NCBI RefSeq assembly: GCF_963678635.1
Contig: NC_087065.1
Location: 14,576,019 to 14,640,018 of the forward strand
Length of the DNA: 64,000 nt
Reading direction: 5' to 3'
Source: Symsagittifera roscoffensis
Lineage: Eukaryota; Xenacoelomorpha; Acoela; Convolutidae
Positions 22,592 to 33,433 of the stretch are shown here, one piece after another. A program made the position numbers and the translations under genes. Within the stretch, counting starts at the first letter, position 1. Every line of letters starts with the position of its first letter. The notes beneath the pieces are model-generated. The model did no database searches, was not told where the DNA came from, and saw only the letters and a list, made by a program, of their open reading frames with translations.

Positions 22592-23673
22592 GTAACGACG
22601 AAGAGTACGGCCTTGCGTGGAGCTGGAGACCCGGCAATAGCTTACCCCCCGTAGATACACGGAGAACGACGAGAAGTAGTACACAAGAGAAGTTCATCTT
22701 AGTGGACTCCTTGTTCGCGGACGACTCAACCCTTATTGGCTGGAACAGTGAGCTGAGGGAAGGCAAGACAGCTTTCAAGGAAGCCCTCGCCCAGTTCGAA
22801 GAAAAGTGCCACGATGGCAAGGAGGAAAACATATCCTTCGCTTCTGAGGCAGCCAATAAAACAAGGATGCTAGGGACACGAATCGGTAAAAATGAAGACA
22901 AGGCTGCTCGGATAAAAAGAGGGTACTGCGCGTGGTACAAAATCAAACGGTGGTTATGGAAATCTACCTTATCAAAACGTACCCAAGCTATCGTAGTGCA
23001 AGCCACAGTTGAGTCTACAATGCTATTTGACTCAGCTGTGAGGCCATGGTCAAAGACAGACATAAATAAGATGCAAAGCGTGGTGGACAAGGCGTATCGG
23101 CATATTTGGAATGGAGGAAGAGGTCTTGCCTTGATACGCATGCAGGAAACCAGCACAAACTCGTATCAAATAAGGAAAGAGTTGGGAATACCATCAATTC
23201 GGTGCAAAATAGAAAAACGAGCCCTGGAACGAATAGGACACATTCTGCGAATGCCCAATACCAGGACAGTGAAAAGAGTCGTCCTAGGACACTGGAAAAT
23301 GGAGCCGACACAACAGGGCACCCTGCGCAATGGTCTTATTTCATACTGGAGGAAGCTAGTTAAAGAGATGGGAAAGGATTGGACAGACCTCGAGAACCTC
23401 ACCCGCGACAGGAAAAAGTGGAAGATACTGACTAAGGAACGGATGCAATTCATTGAGAACTGGGAAAATGAAATGTGCAACGTAAATGGAAGACAGGAAA
23501 AGCCCAGAAGATCACAGTATACTGAAGACTCAAGGGGGAATGTCTATAAATGTAGATGGGAAGGATGTGAGCGAGTGTGCGCCAGTAAGGGTGGAAGGAC
23601 ACAACATGAAAGGAAAATGCACCACGAGCGTCTCACGACCTTCACATGCCCGCATTGCATGCGCACGTTCAAC
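22570..23673 (+). pseudogene. Non-LTR retrotransposon copy 1: RT 3' half and first zinc fingers
   Basis: Continues the RT in the -1 frame, overlapping the previous frame by 22 bp. It carries the catalytic FADDSTLIG motif and the thumb region with an LSKRTQ phrase. One C2H2 finger, YKCRWEGC to HERKMHH, follows, and the start of a second, FTCPHCMRTFN, is cut at 23673 where unit 2 begins. Reading past that point to 23709 is vector-like readthrough into the duplicated flank and is not native. The third finger present in copy 2 is missing here. Confidence 0.85.
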
Positions 23674-26275
23674 TTTTTTCTTTTCAAACAGACAACTGAC
23701 AACTTTTGAGTGTACAAAATCAAAAAAAATGCACTAATTTTACCATCTTAAAAAAAGTGAAAAAATTAAGAAAAAGTTACAGAAATAAAACAACTGGCAA
23801 GTCAGCCGACAAAATTGAGACAAAATAAAAATTTTTAATTCTATCTGAACCCTTTTTTCAGCAGTAGACCCAGTATCGCTCCAGTAGTTCTAGCTAAAAC
23901 TCCAGTTAAACTACTATTAAAATGGCACAGAGTTTCCGACCAGTTTTTTTTTGAAAAAAAAAAACAGGCGAAGCAGATCTTTCAAACGATGCAAAATGAG
24001 TTTACTCAGCTGATTCAAATAAAACCGAAGCAATTGTTGCCCTTCAAAACTTTTCAGCCAAAAGAGAGCATTCAAAAAATTGAGATGCAATAAATTTACA
24101 AAATACAGGAAAAATTCAAAAAACATTGGCAATAACAATTTACTTTGCTTATAACTGAAAAAAATCCAAGTTGGGCAATTCAGCCATAAAATCATGCAAA
24201 CAAACAAAAGGCGGACAATTTTTTTGAATATAAATCAGGTCTAGACGTAGTATTTACCCCTAGAGTAAGTGTGCCGCAACTGTTAAAAAATTTCCATTCA
24301 TTCTAAACCAAGATAACAAATGATTCAACTTGTTTAGTTACAAACTGTTAACCTGAAAAAGGTCTTTACAACAATTTGAAAACGCTCTGAGTTATTTTTT
24401 GGGCATTGTCTGGGTAGAACATCAGAGCATGGTCTGAGGAGAGCAGCTTCTTCGAACATCAGTAATTATCTTATTGGCTTCGAGAATAAGTCCTTTTTCT
24501 TAACCTCCGTCCTTCCCCTCAAAAAAAATAAACATTTAATAAACAAATTTTCGTAAAATTTACACCTTTTGAGACTTTTGCAAAAAAAAATGTGTTGATG
24601 GACTATAACTGGGGTTAATGTTGCAGTTGTAGCTACAGCGATCTCTGTTTTGAGCTTCCGATTGAAATGGAAAATTTGATTCTGTTGCAGACATAGAAGG
24701 GGCAATAAAATTTTTTGTTTATGCCCAGTTATGATGATGATTGCTCGTCTACTCTAGCATAGTATTTACCCCAAGGTCTCTAGCGGCTAAAACTTTGTAC
24801 ACCGTATTTTCCAATGATAAAATTTTCAACCTCGTGTTGACGGCTACCCTGTATTGCAGGCTCAAAAATTTATGCAGGCTCTGGAGGTCAAGTTTTTCCG
24901 GCGACAGGAGAACTGAAAGAAATTCCATGCCAGGCTCAAGAGGGAATTTCAGTTAACAAGTAAGATCAAATTCTCGATAGTAAGAGACGTAGGGTGAACT
25001 CGGCAGTGAAAGAGATTGTCGACATCAAAATCGACATCAAGATTCTCAAGAACAACTTGGGTAGACATTGGGTAAAATATTGTTTTATTTATGATGGTAG
25101 CTTTTGAAGTGAGTTGAGTAACCTGCTCGGAGTTGTGAAAGAGAACTTTCGGTTTTCCGGTCAAATTTGAGCTCATTTGATGAACTTGTTGGTGGTATTC
25201 TGCCAAGCATTTAAGAACTTTCGTTCAAATTATGTGTACTTCAGTGGTGTGAGGCTTGTTCTCAACCTTCTGTACCATTTGCACAGCAATCGGCTACTGT
25301 TGTTGAACTTAGCAATTAACAAAATATGATTTCATCGATTAGAACAGACTGCGTATAATTCATTCTACATTTGATACGGCAGATGATAGCACAACTAGCC
25401 CAACTTGAGAGAATTGAATTACCGAGCCCCATAAAAAAAGTTAACTTTAGATCTCCACTTTTTGCGTCAATCTCACTTTCGTTTGCGTAATTTGAGCTCA
25501 GCTTGGAACCAAAACTGAAAGAGCGTTAAAAGTTCAACGTCAAAAGTGTTAAAACTCAAACAGCCACATCAGAAAACCGGGGTGAAAAATCTATGAAAAA
25601 ATCAACCTTAGTAAATCAAACTTCAGTACCTTCATTAACACTGAAACTAATTGACAAACCTGACGTGTATTCGAAAGATAATCAGACAAGATAAAAAAGA
25701 TTTAAATTTAGAAAAACTTGTGAAAATTAAAACTAAGAAAAAAGACGAAAAAAAAACATTCTACGTTCTAAAGTATCAAAAATGGCATCCAGTATCAGAC
25801 AAAAATGACCACAATCTAAATTAAATTAAGAAAAGTCCTACTTGCCTGGTTACAAAAGTCTCATCAGCGATTGATATGCGCAGAAAAACTACTTCAAGGA
25901 TGGTGTCTAGATACAGCTTCAAAAATATTTGCTTTGGCCCAATGTAACACAGAGGCAAGGCGAAGCTCAGCGCCAATTATAATTATGAAAAACATTATTT
26001 ATGTATAATCGGAAAAGAAACACAAAATATGGCAGGTAACAAATATTTGCCTTTGTGAGAAACTGATGCAAGCTAAGAAACCATTTAAAGAAATGGGGAA
26101 AACTGGCCTTTCTCGGTTGTTACAAGACAATAGCTCCTGCATTGTTTTCGAATCACGTAAGATGCAATTAGCATAATTGTTGTGATAAACTTGTTAAATA
26201 GTTTTAGAGACGAAAATTGAACTCCATTCATCCAATATCAATGGCAGTACATGTCTAAACCACAGATCTATAGAT
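23674..26275 (+). other. Long non-coding 5' region of unit 2
   Basis: Counterpart of 17700-20300 with no gene recognised. Relative to unit 1 it lacks a duplicated ACAAATGATTCAACTT phrase (near 18,364-18,405 in unit 1), has an extra GACATCAAAATC near 25,021 and extra bases near 24,655 and 24,740. From about 25,245 on the two units are almost identical. Confidence 0.5.
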
Positions 26276-26379
26276 TAAACTCAAATTACAGATCCAGCAG
26301 AGAAGAAGCCCAGATCAATTCTAAGTCCATACGAGGAAGAAGGCGACAAATTCGAATTAGAAGATGAAATTGTTTCTTC

Positions 26380-27762
26380 ATGGTTTGGTCCCGGCAAGAG
26401 GGAAGAAGCGCAGATCCGTCAAGGAGAACAAAAGCCAAACCAGGGGGGGGGGTACTGAGGCTCAGCAGTGGGTTTAGCCTAGGCTACACTGCTGAGTCCA
26501 ATACCCCTATCAAACCCGCCGGAGGAGTAGCCGACCACCGGAGGAGAAACAAGGCGATAACGGGACAAAGGCACGCGTTAGCGGCAATCCGACTTGGACT
26601 GTTGCACGACGTGGAGAAGAACCCGGGTCCATCAAAGACCTGGAAGTGCACGAAGTGTCGGAAGGGGATAACACGCAAAACGTGGTCGGTCAAATGTAAC
26701 GGTTGCAGCGAATGGATCCACTGGGACTGCACAAAACAAGGGGAGGATGGAAGATGGTCCCCATCGTTCCTAGGTGAATGCTGCCAACCGATACAAGAAG
26801 AGCCGGCGGAGACAAGCGGTAAACTGTTGCGAAGACAGAAGCAGCGAAGACGTAGGAGAGGAAGAAGGAAGATTCTACGGGAAGAAAAATGGTCAAATAC
26901 CGCGAAAACTCTGGACAAGCACAAGTTTACCAAAATCTGGACATGGAATGTCAGGAAGGCACGAGCTAGCTTCCCAAGAAGGGGCAGGTTTTGCGAGATG
27001 TTAAGGGAAATTGCAAAATCTGAAGTGGAGCTAGTGCTTTTCTCGGAAATGAACGAGGAGACTCCTGGCATTAAGTGGATTAAGTCAAAAGAACTCTATG
27101 GAGTACTCGTCCATGGGAAATGCAGTGGAGTCTTCTTAAGAGACCTATGGGCCGTAGACTGGCGCGACCAAGGTTGCCAACGAGAATGCGGAAAAAGGCG
27201 CATCTCGGTCTGCGTGGACGGCACAAAACTTATAGCTCTCTATCAGCCATTGTGGAATAGCGACCCCGAAGTCTTTAAGGAGTACCGTGAGGAGCTTAGC
27301 AGTCAACTCCAGACCAGGAAAGCAAGAGACATTTTGGTCATAGGAGGTGACTTCAACGCGACAGTGGGAGATATCCAGGTGCGCGAGGCGGACGAAGCTG
27401 CGGGCCAGTTTGGTCTAGGGAAGACCAACAGAGCAGGAAGAGATCTAATTGACTGGTGTCATGAGCACCAACTCTGCTGGGTGAACAGTTTTTTCCGTCA
27501 CAATAATAGGGGCACTTGGAAAAACCCTGCCTACCATACATGGCACGAATTAGATGGTTTTGTCATGAAGCAGTCGCAAAGGAGTCGAGTTGCAAGGGGC
27601 ATAAGAACCATCAACACCAGGTGTAAACTCTCGGACCATGAGCATGTCATGCAACCTACAGTGGAGGTCGAAAGGCTTTGGTCAAAGGAAGCCACAAGCA
27701 GTTATCAACTGGGACAAGCTAAGGGAACAAGGCCCGAAAACAGAGTACGAGAAAGGTGTTGA
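26380..27762 (+). pseudogene. Non-LTR retrotransposon copy 2: 2A, PHD, endonuclease (frameshifted)
   Basis: Same domain order as copy 1: 2A at 26596-26631, PHD-like finger, basic region, and APE endonuclease with WNVR, SEMNEE, GGDFNA and SDHE. Two lesions distinguish it. First, a G-run of 10 (8 in copy 1, at about 26,443-26,452) moves the acidic leader out of frame and brings an ATG at 26380 into frame with the 2A, probably by accident. Second, an 8-bp deletion just after SDHE, between two GAGC repeats, shifts the frame, so the ORF ends at 27762 in non-native sequence after about 27,643. Confidence 0.85.
26596..26631 (+). other. 2A ribosome-skipping peptide, copy 2
   Basis: Identical GLLHDVEKNPGP coding sequence to copy 1, with the same hydrophobic lead-in. 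Confidence 0.85.
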
Positions 27763-28558
27763 TGAAGGCTTAAGCGCAGTACAAGGTGAAGTTGATTGGA
27801 AGGCAAAACGCCTGGAGAAGGATATCACCTTCGCCGAATTCACTGAGCAGCTGGAAAGAATAAGCAACGGAGCGCCGGGCAACGATGGTATCAGAATGGA
27901 CGGCATTAAATGCCTTAGCAGAAACGCCAAAATAGCCCTATACAACTGCATAACCAATCTCCTAGGTACCAGTCCATCGGACTGGCCAGATGATTGTAAA
28001 GAGGGCTGGATGATACCACTGCATAAAAAGGGTGCAAAAAACTGTCTGGACAACTACCGTGGGGTATGTCTCCTACCATTGGCAAGCAGGATCAAAGCAA
28101 GGCTCTTTGCCACAAGGATAAGAAGATGGGCAGAAGAGATCGGCGCCATGGATGAGAATCAAAATGGCTTTCGTAGCGGCCGCTCTACAGCAGATGCTAC
28201 GCAAGTTGTCCTGCGAGTGGACGAGGAGACAAGAAGAGTGCTAGGTTGTTGTCAACAAATTGATGAAAGGCGCCCCGGGGCAACCCTCTTAGACATTACA
28301 AAAGCGTACCCAAGAACCAACAGGCAACTCCTATGGAGAATTCTGGAGCGCCTAGGCGTCACTTCGAGTGTCTTGGAAATAATCGAAGGCCTCCATGAGA
28401 AAACCTGTTACAGGGTCAAGGGTAAAGAGGGCCTCAGTGAGAACTGGAGGCCACAGCGAGGACTGAGAGAGGGATGTGCAACATTACCAATCCTGTATAA
28501 CATCTACCATACTCAAGCGGTCCGACTAGCACAAAAATGCGGGAACAAAAGGCAGTGA
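27638..28558 (+). pseudogene. Non-LTR retrotransposon copy 2: RT 5' half
   Basis: The frame resumes after the 8-bp deletion. It carries the RT fingers and palm with APGNDGI, WMIPLHKKGAKN, QNGFRSGRS, motif A LLDITKAYPR (the canonical lysine is kept here) and the GLREGCATLP block (TSP in copy 1). It ends at the same position as copy 1, immediately before the catalytic FADD, which lies in the -1 frame. Confidence 0.85.
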
Positions 28559-29796
28559 GTAACGACGAAGAGTACGGCCTTGCGTGGAGCTGGAGACCCG
28601 GCAATAGCTTACCCCCCGTAGATACACGGAGAACGACGAGAAGTAGTACACAAGAGAAGTTCATCTTAGTGGACTCCTTGTTCGCGGACGACTCAACCCT
28701 TATTGGCTGGAACAGTGAGCTGAGGGAAGGCAAGACAGCTTTCAAGGAAGCCCTCGCCCAGTTCGAAGAAAAGTGCCACGATGGCAAGGAGGAAAACATA
28801 TCCTTCGCTTCTGAGGCAGCCAATAAAACGAGGATGCTAGGGACACGAATCGGTAAAAATGAAGACAAGGCTGCTCGGATAAAAAGAGGGTACTGCGCGT
28901 GGTACAAAATCAAACGGTGGTTATGGAAATCTACCTTATCAAAACGTACCCAAGCTATCGTAGTGCAAGCCACAGTTGAGTCTACAATGCTATTTGACTC
29001 AGCTGTGAGGCCATGGTCAAAGACAGACATAAATAAGATGCAAAGCGTGGTGGACAAGGCGTATCGGCATATTTGGAATGGAGGAAGAGGTCTTGCCTTG
29101 ATACGCATGCAGGAAACCAGCACAAACTCGTATCAAATAAGGAAAGAGTTGGGAATACCATCAATTCGGTGCAAAATAGAAAAACGAGCCCTGGAACGAA
29201 TAGGACACATTCTGCGAATGCCCAATACCAGGACAGTGAAAAGAGTCGTCCTAGGACACTGGAAAATGGAGCCGACACAACAGGGCACCCTGCGCAATGG
29301 TCTTATTTCATACTGGAGGAAGCTAGTTAAAGAGATGGGAAAGGATTGGACAGACCTCGAGAACCTCACCCGCGACAGGAAAAAGTGGAAGATACTGACT
29401 AAGGAACGGATGCAATTCATTGAGAACTGGGAAAATGAAATGTGCAACGTAAATGGAAGACAGGAAAAGCCCAGAAGATCACAGTATACTGAAGACTCAA
29501 GGGGGAATGTCTATAAATGTAGATGGGAAGGATGTGAGCGAGTGTGCGCCAGTAAGGGTGGAAGGACACAACATGAAAGGAAAATGCACCACGAGCGTCT
29601 CACGACCTTCACATGCCCGCATTGCATGCGCACGTTCAACGAGAAAGGGCCATGGACGAACCATAGGCGAGCATGCGAGGGACATACTAAGGAACCCCCA
29701 AAAGGCAAACGGGCGATATGCGACATATGCGGGGAGGACCAGAGTGCAACAAATCTCGCGCGTCATAAGAGGAACATACACGGAGGAGAGCAGTGA
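28537..29796 (+). pseudogene. Non-LTR retrotransposon copy 2: RT 3' half with three C2H2 fingers
   Basis: Overlaps the preceding frame by 22 bp. It carries FADDSTLIG, the RT thumb and connection, then a complete C-terminal set of three C2H2 fingers (about 29,514-29,790): YKCRWEGC to HERKMHH, FTCPHCMRTF to HRRACEGH, and AICDICGED to HKRNIHGG. Fingers of this kind may bind target DNA or element RNA. The TGA at 29794 appears to be the native end, since sequence after it is non-coding. Confidence 0.85.
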
Positions 29797-30565
29797 GCGA
29801 GCCCGAGTCCCATTCTAGGACCTGCAAAGGTCGTAACAGAACGAAGAAGGGGAAGAAGAAGATGAAATTTGAAAAAATGATGAAATAAGGTCCGACACAA
29901 AAACAATTTACGCCCAGTCCGGTCTGAACAAAATGAAAACCCTATCTGAAGCAGAGAAAAGAGAGACGTATAATCGTCGCATCATAGGAGAACCCGAGCA
30001 AGTTGAAAATGGAAAGAAACAGGAAACTATTGAGTCAACATTGCTAAGATTGTCAGTATATCACGAGAGATTGGAGCAACCAATGACGACAGGGACATAT
30101 CCATCGCCTATCGTCTTCACTCACGATCAACTAGAGGGACACCTATTATTTTTTGGTTTGCGATAAGGGTTGGAAAAATCGGAATCTTGCGAAACAAAAC
30201 AATGCTGTCTTCAAAAGATCATCAATTTTTTTGAGGATTTGAGTCAACCTCGGGTAAATTTTATACGGATGATGAACATAGGTTAAATGGTTTATATAAG
30301 GGCGGGCCGTTCCTGCAAAACAGTGTGACCAATGTATTGCAAACAGTTCCTTTTGCAAATAGGAGACGTAGTCTTGTGAACGAGTGTGGTAGCTAAAAAA
30401 ACTCAGTGAAAGCTAATTAAAAACGCGACTTCTAAATGTCAATTAACCGTTATATTATCATTAACACATCTACACTACTACCACGTGTACAAAACTAGAA
30501 TTTACAAAATGGTTCTGAAAATGATTTTGAGAGTTTTAATATTTTGTAGTAAAGGTATAAGAAGT
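29797..30565. other. Retrotransposon 3' UTR and intergenic DNA
   Basis: About 100 bp of purine-rich DNA after the stop (GAAGAAGGGGAAGAAGAAGATG, then a short A-rich stretch near 29,870) is the probable 3' UTR; no clear poly(A) or target duplication marks the end. A 77-codon open stretch at 29933-30166 starts with ATG and is hydrophilic, but nothing in it is recognised. The remainder is AT-rich spacer. Confidence 0.4.
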
Positions 30566-31480
30566 TTATTCGTTCCAAAGATGATGAACATTCAAAATAG
30601 ATGCTCTGTCTCGAAAATCTTCCTCTGTGCACCAATTAAACAACTTGACCACCTTTTCTGGGGCATAGAAAGTTTGATCTGACAAAATTGGTTTTGTTCC
30701 GAGGAGTTCATCTATTGCTGGATCGACTGCAATTTCAAACCCGGACTTCCCATCAGGACTTGGAATCAACCGAGAATATGGAGGTTTCCTAACAATGATT
30801 TCAAAAATAACAAGTCCGAATGCCCAAATGTCGCAGCGGTCGGTAATTGATCGATCCTCTTCGCAGTCTACCTCAACCATTACTTCCTTTGGCTGATATT
30901 CGGGAGAGCCGAAGTAACATTCGCTATGGTTCTTTCTGACCAAAAATTCTCCAGAACCACCGGCTCTCATTTCAAGACTTACTCCAAAATCACAAACTTT
31001 TGCAACGTTTTTCTGCTGGTCAAATAGAATGTTATCCGACTTGATATCTCCATGTAAAAGGAACTTCTCCAGATGCAAATACTTCAGCGCGTTTATGACA
31101 TCTGTAATAATAATTTGACAATTTTCTGCAGTTAAACTAACAGAATCATTAAATGAAGATTTTCGTGTGCCATATAAAATTTCTGATAAACTTTTGCCTC
31201 CGAACTCAAGGTTCAGTGCAGTACTCCTCTCCTCAATTCCATTGACAATTTTCAGTTTTATTATGTTAGGGTGATCCATCTGCCTCAAAATTTCAGCCTC
31301 TTTAAATAAACGCTGCTGAATTAATACACTTTCACGACCCAATCTACTGTTCAGTACTTTGCTCGCCCATGGCGAAGAGTGATTGCGTCCGTTCGGAGTG
31401 AAACGCAGGCATCTATACACTTTGATTCCAGTACCAGATGCTACTTTACTAAACTGTGGAGATCCATAGCACGGGGACAT
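30566..31480 (-). CDS. PBK: PBK/TOPK-type protein kinase
   Basis: Ser/Thr kinase of 304 residues (PBK homologues are about 320), so the domain is essentially complete and intronless here. Visible: glycine loop SGTGIKVY; SPWASK with catalytic Lys41; Glu61 in EAEIL; HGDIKSDN at 143-150, where HGD replaces HRD as in PBK; DFG at 164-166; GSPEYQPKE activation-segment end; DIWAFG; and a C-terminus with LLGTKP, VVKLFNWCTEED and DRAS that strongly resembles PBK. Known PBK acts in mitosis and MAPK signalling. A TAA lies directly upstream of the ATG; a possible splice acceptor (TTTTTTTCAG) about 50 bp upstream leaves room for a 5' exon. The stop codon overlaps an AATAAA. Orthology is inferred from motifs. 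Confidence 0.85.
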   Translation of the reverse strand: MSPCYGSPQFSKVASGTGIKVYRCLRFTPNGRNHSSPWASKVLNSRLGRESVLIQQRLFKEAEILRQMDHPNIIKLKIVNGIEERSTALNLEFGGKSLSEILYGTRKSSFNDSVSLTAENCQIIITDVINALKYLHLEKFLLHGDIKSDNILFDQQKNVAKVCDFGVSLEMRAGGSGEFLVRKNHSECYFGSPEYQPKEVMVEVDCEEDRSITDRCDIWAFGLVIFEIIVRKPPYSRLIPSPDGKSGFEIAVDPAIDELLGTKPILSDQTFYAPEKVVKLFNWCTEEDFRDRASILNVHHLWNE

Positions 31481-31727
31481 TTAGAGTTATCAAAAACGGC
31501 TGGAGCAATTAAAACATAATCCTGAAAAAAATTCACGCAGTTTAATGGTTGCAGACATCTCTTTTCGGTTTTCCATTATCAGTCGATTTTGCACAATGAA
31601 AATCTATTGACACTTTTTTCAACCACTTTAATAGCTAAATGAACTTTTAAACAATTTTGCTGGTGTGATCATATTGATAAAAATTTCTTAAATGCATAAT
31701 AATTGAACGAAAACAAAATATTGAGGA

Positions 31728-32188
31728 CGTAGTTCTGGGTGCCGGACATCAAGCCGACGTGACTTGAAGCCGAATCGTATAAAAAGGGACTTCAAGCCGA
31801 ACATTTCGTCAAAAGGTTATGAAATATGGATAATTTGAAAACTGTTTTGAAAAAATTCTCAATTTCATCAGCTTGCTTAACAAGTTATTGGCTTTTTTGT
31901 TATTTTTGAGCCTAAAAATGATGTTTAGGAATATAAAAAATTAAAACATTGTTCATGGGGTTTTTCATGTGTATAATTTATGCATTTCAAAATCCTGCTG
32001 ATCTAACTTTCTGATGCCACTCTTAAATGGTGCATTGTCATGAAGAACGCTTATGATGAACTAAACTTGTCTACTTTTTTTTCAAAATAAACATTTTAAT
32101 TATAAAAATTTAGCGTTTTTAGGTGCTTGTAATGTTTAAATTTCGGCTTGAAGTCCCGTCGGCTTGTTGTCCTAGACCCCGTAGTTCT
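31728..32188. mobile_element. MITE, 443 bp with 38-bp TIRs and 9-bp target duplication
   Basis: The ends 31737-31774 and 32142-32179 are inverted repeats, about 32 of 38 positions matching, both starting GGGT and containing CAAGCCGACG. They are flanked by identical 9-bp direct repeats CGTAGTTCT at 31728-31736 and 32180-32188. A further subterminal motif, GACTTCAAGCCGAA, lies at about 31,786. There is no transposase ORF, so this is a non-autonomous DNA transposon. A 9-bp target duplication suggests a Mutator-like origin, but hAT or another superfamily cannot be excluded. Confidence 0.85.
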
Positions 32189-32714
32189 AACAAAGATAAA
32201 AAAAATCTAAATAATTTCGGAGGAAACTTTGATGAAAAGTTAATTTCAATCGTTTTCACAACTAAGAGCATCGTCTCGTGTAACATTCGCCCGGAAGATA
32301 CATATCGACGGAAAATAAAACTAAGTCCTAAGACGCCTGGCCAACGTCTAAACAGAGCTTTACATGCTTTTCGCCGTCTCTACCAAGCCAGTACTTTCGG
32401 TGGTCTTTCTAACATCGGGTCGACAAAAACGTTACTGCTTTCGGCTTCGGTCAAAACACTCAAATTAACTTAATTACATGCAGAAATAGTGAGCTCATGG
32501 CTGGGTCTCAGTATCCGCAGACCACGAGGTCACTCCTAAAATCAGGGCTACTACTACTTATTGAATTATTATTGTTTTTGTTCAGCCCTTTCCCCCAACT
32601 CCTAGCTTCTCATCTTAATAGAATGAATCAGATGTTAATTAAATTCAAATCAAGACATGACAGGGAAGCTAAAAGTTTATATAAGTCGATAAAAGTTTCA
32701 GTCCCGGCACCCCT

Positions 32715-32732
32715 CCGGATTCTTGAATCCGG
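32715..32732. repeat. Short perfect hairpin
   Basis: CCGGATTC, a TT loop and GAATCCGG form a perfect 8-bp stem. Confidence 0.7.
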
Positions 32733-32800
32733 GGAAATAAGGCTCTTATCTTCCCTGCGGAAGGCTGGTTTTCCACCCTTCACCGTTATTCGCCACGGCC

Positions 32801-32832
32801 TTGCAACTATTGAAGCGACACAATAGTTGCAA
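32801..32832. repeat. 12-bp perfect stem, 8-nt loop
   Basis: TTGCAACTATTG at 32801-32812 pairs perfectly with CAATAGTTGCAA at 32821-32832 around AAGCGACA. No T-run follows, so a simple terminator is not indicated. Confidence 0.75.
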
Positions 32833-33404
32833 CTCGGAACGGTCTCTGCTATTCCTGCAATCTGTTGTTGTCTCTCAATCACAATTTCCGTTGTTATCGT
32901 CAGCGCAACTACTGTTGTTGTGTTTTTCTTCGACTTTCTTCCTAAATGGCCGTTTCTGACGTTTCTCAGAAATATGACGTCATATTTCGAAATTTTAAAA
33001 TTTCAAAATACCAGAAATTCTAGACCTCACCGTTTGGCCAATCGTGCCAATAACGCTTTTATTCCTTCAAAATTGCCAAATCGGAAGGTTCACTGCTAAA
33101 AATTCGAATATGCTGAATCTGCATTTTGATCCATTCTGATCGAATGTCACATACTCCCCGGACAGTCTCGCAATGTTCGTAGAATTGGTACAGTGTCATC
33201 GAACAGAATTTACAAAACGCACGAAATTACTTTTATCCACGTCATATCGACTCACTGCAGAATATAAATGGCATCATACTACATCACTATAGCCTTCAAA
33301 ATCTTTCATTAATCTGCACATTGAGGATGTGACCTGAGATAAAAACATATTTTTCGACTTCCAATGTCCTGATTAAAAACTTTTTCTCCTAGATTTAAAA
33401 GGTG

Positions 33405-33433
33405 TTGGTTTGCAGGACAGTCCTGCCAACCAA
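33405..33433. repeat. 14-bp near-perfect palindrome
   Basis: TTGGTTTGCAGGAC and GTCCTGCCAACCAA flank a single A and pair at 13 of 14 positions. It could be a cruciform or the remnant end of a mobile element. Confidence 0.7.

Larger units (their letters stand above)
17700..23673 (+). repeat. Tandem duplication unit 1 (about 5.97 kb)
   Basis: The segment starting with a T-run and CTTTTCAAACAGAC at 17700 recurs from 23674, with an offset of 5,974-5,975 bp at both ends. It contains about 2.6 kb of non-coding DNA, then non-LTR retrotransposon copy 1. At 23673 the retrotransposon stops inside its zinc-finger coding region and is fused directly to the start of unit 2. The two joined sites share TTCAA, consistent with a microhomology-mediated or unequal-exchange tandem duplication. 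Confidence 0.85.
23674..29640 (+). repeat. Tandem duplication unit 2 (about 5.97 kb, continues into the full element 3' end)
   Basis: Direct repeat of unit 1. The sequence beyond 29640 is the remainder of the retrotransposon that unit 1 lacks, so unit 2 retains the original 3' flank. The coding part is nearly identical to unit 1. Differences seen include a G-run of 10 versus 8, an 8-bp deletion at about 27,643 and scattered substitutions. Confidence 0.85.

Noticed and set aside
22560-22595. Programmed frameshift heptamer in the RT overlap
   Set aside because: None of the in-frame heptamers in the overlap fits X-XXY-YYZ, so a slippery site is not claimed.
29933-30166. 77-codon ORF after the retrotransposon
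   Set aside because: Has an ATG but no recognised domain, no splice or polyadenylation context, and may be chance; noted in the spacer entry only.
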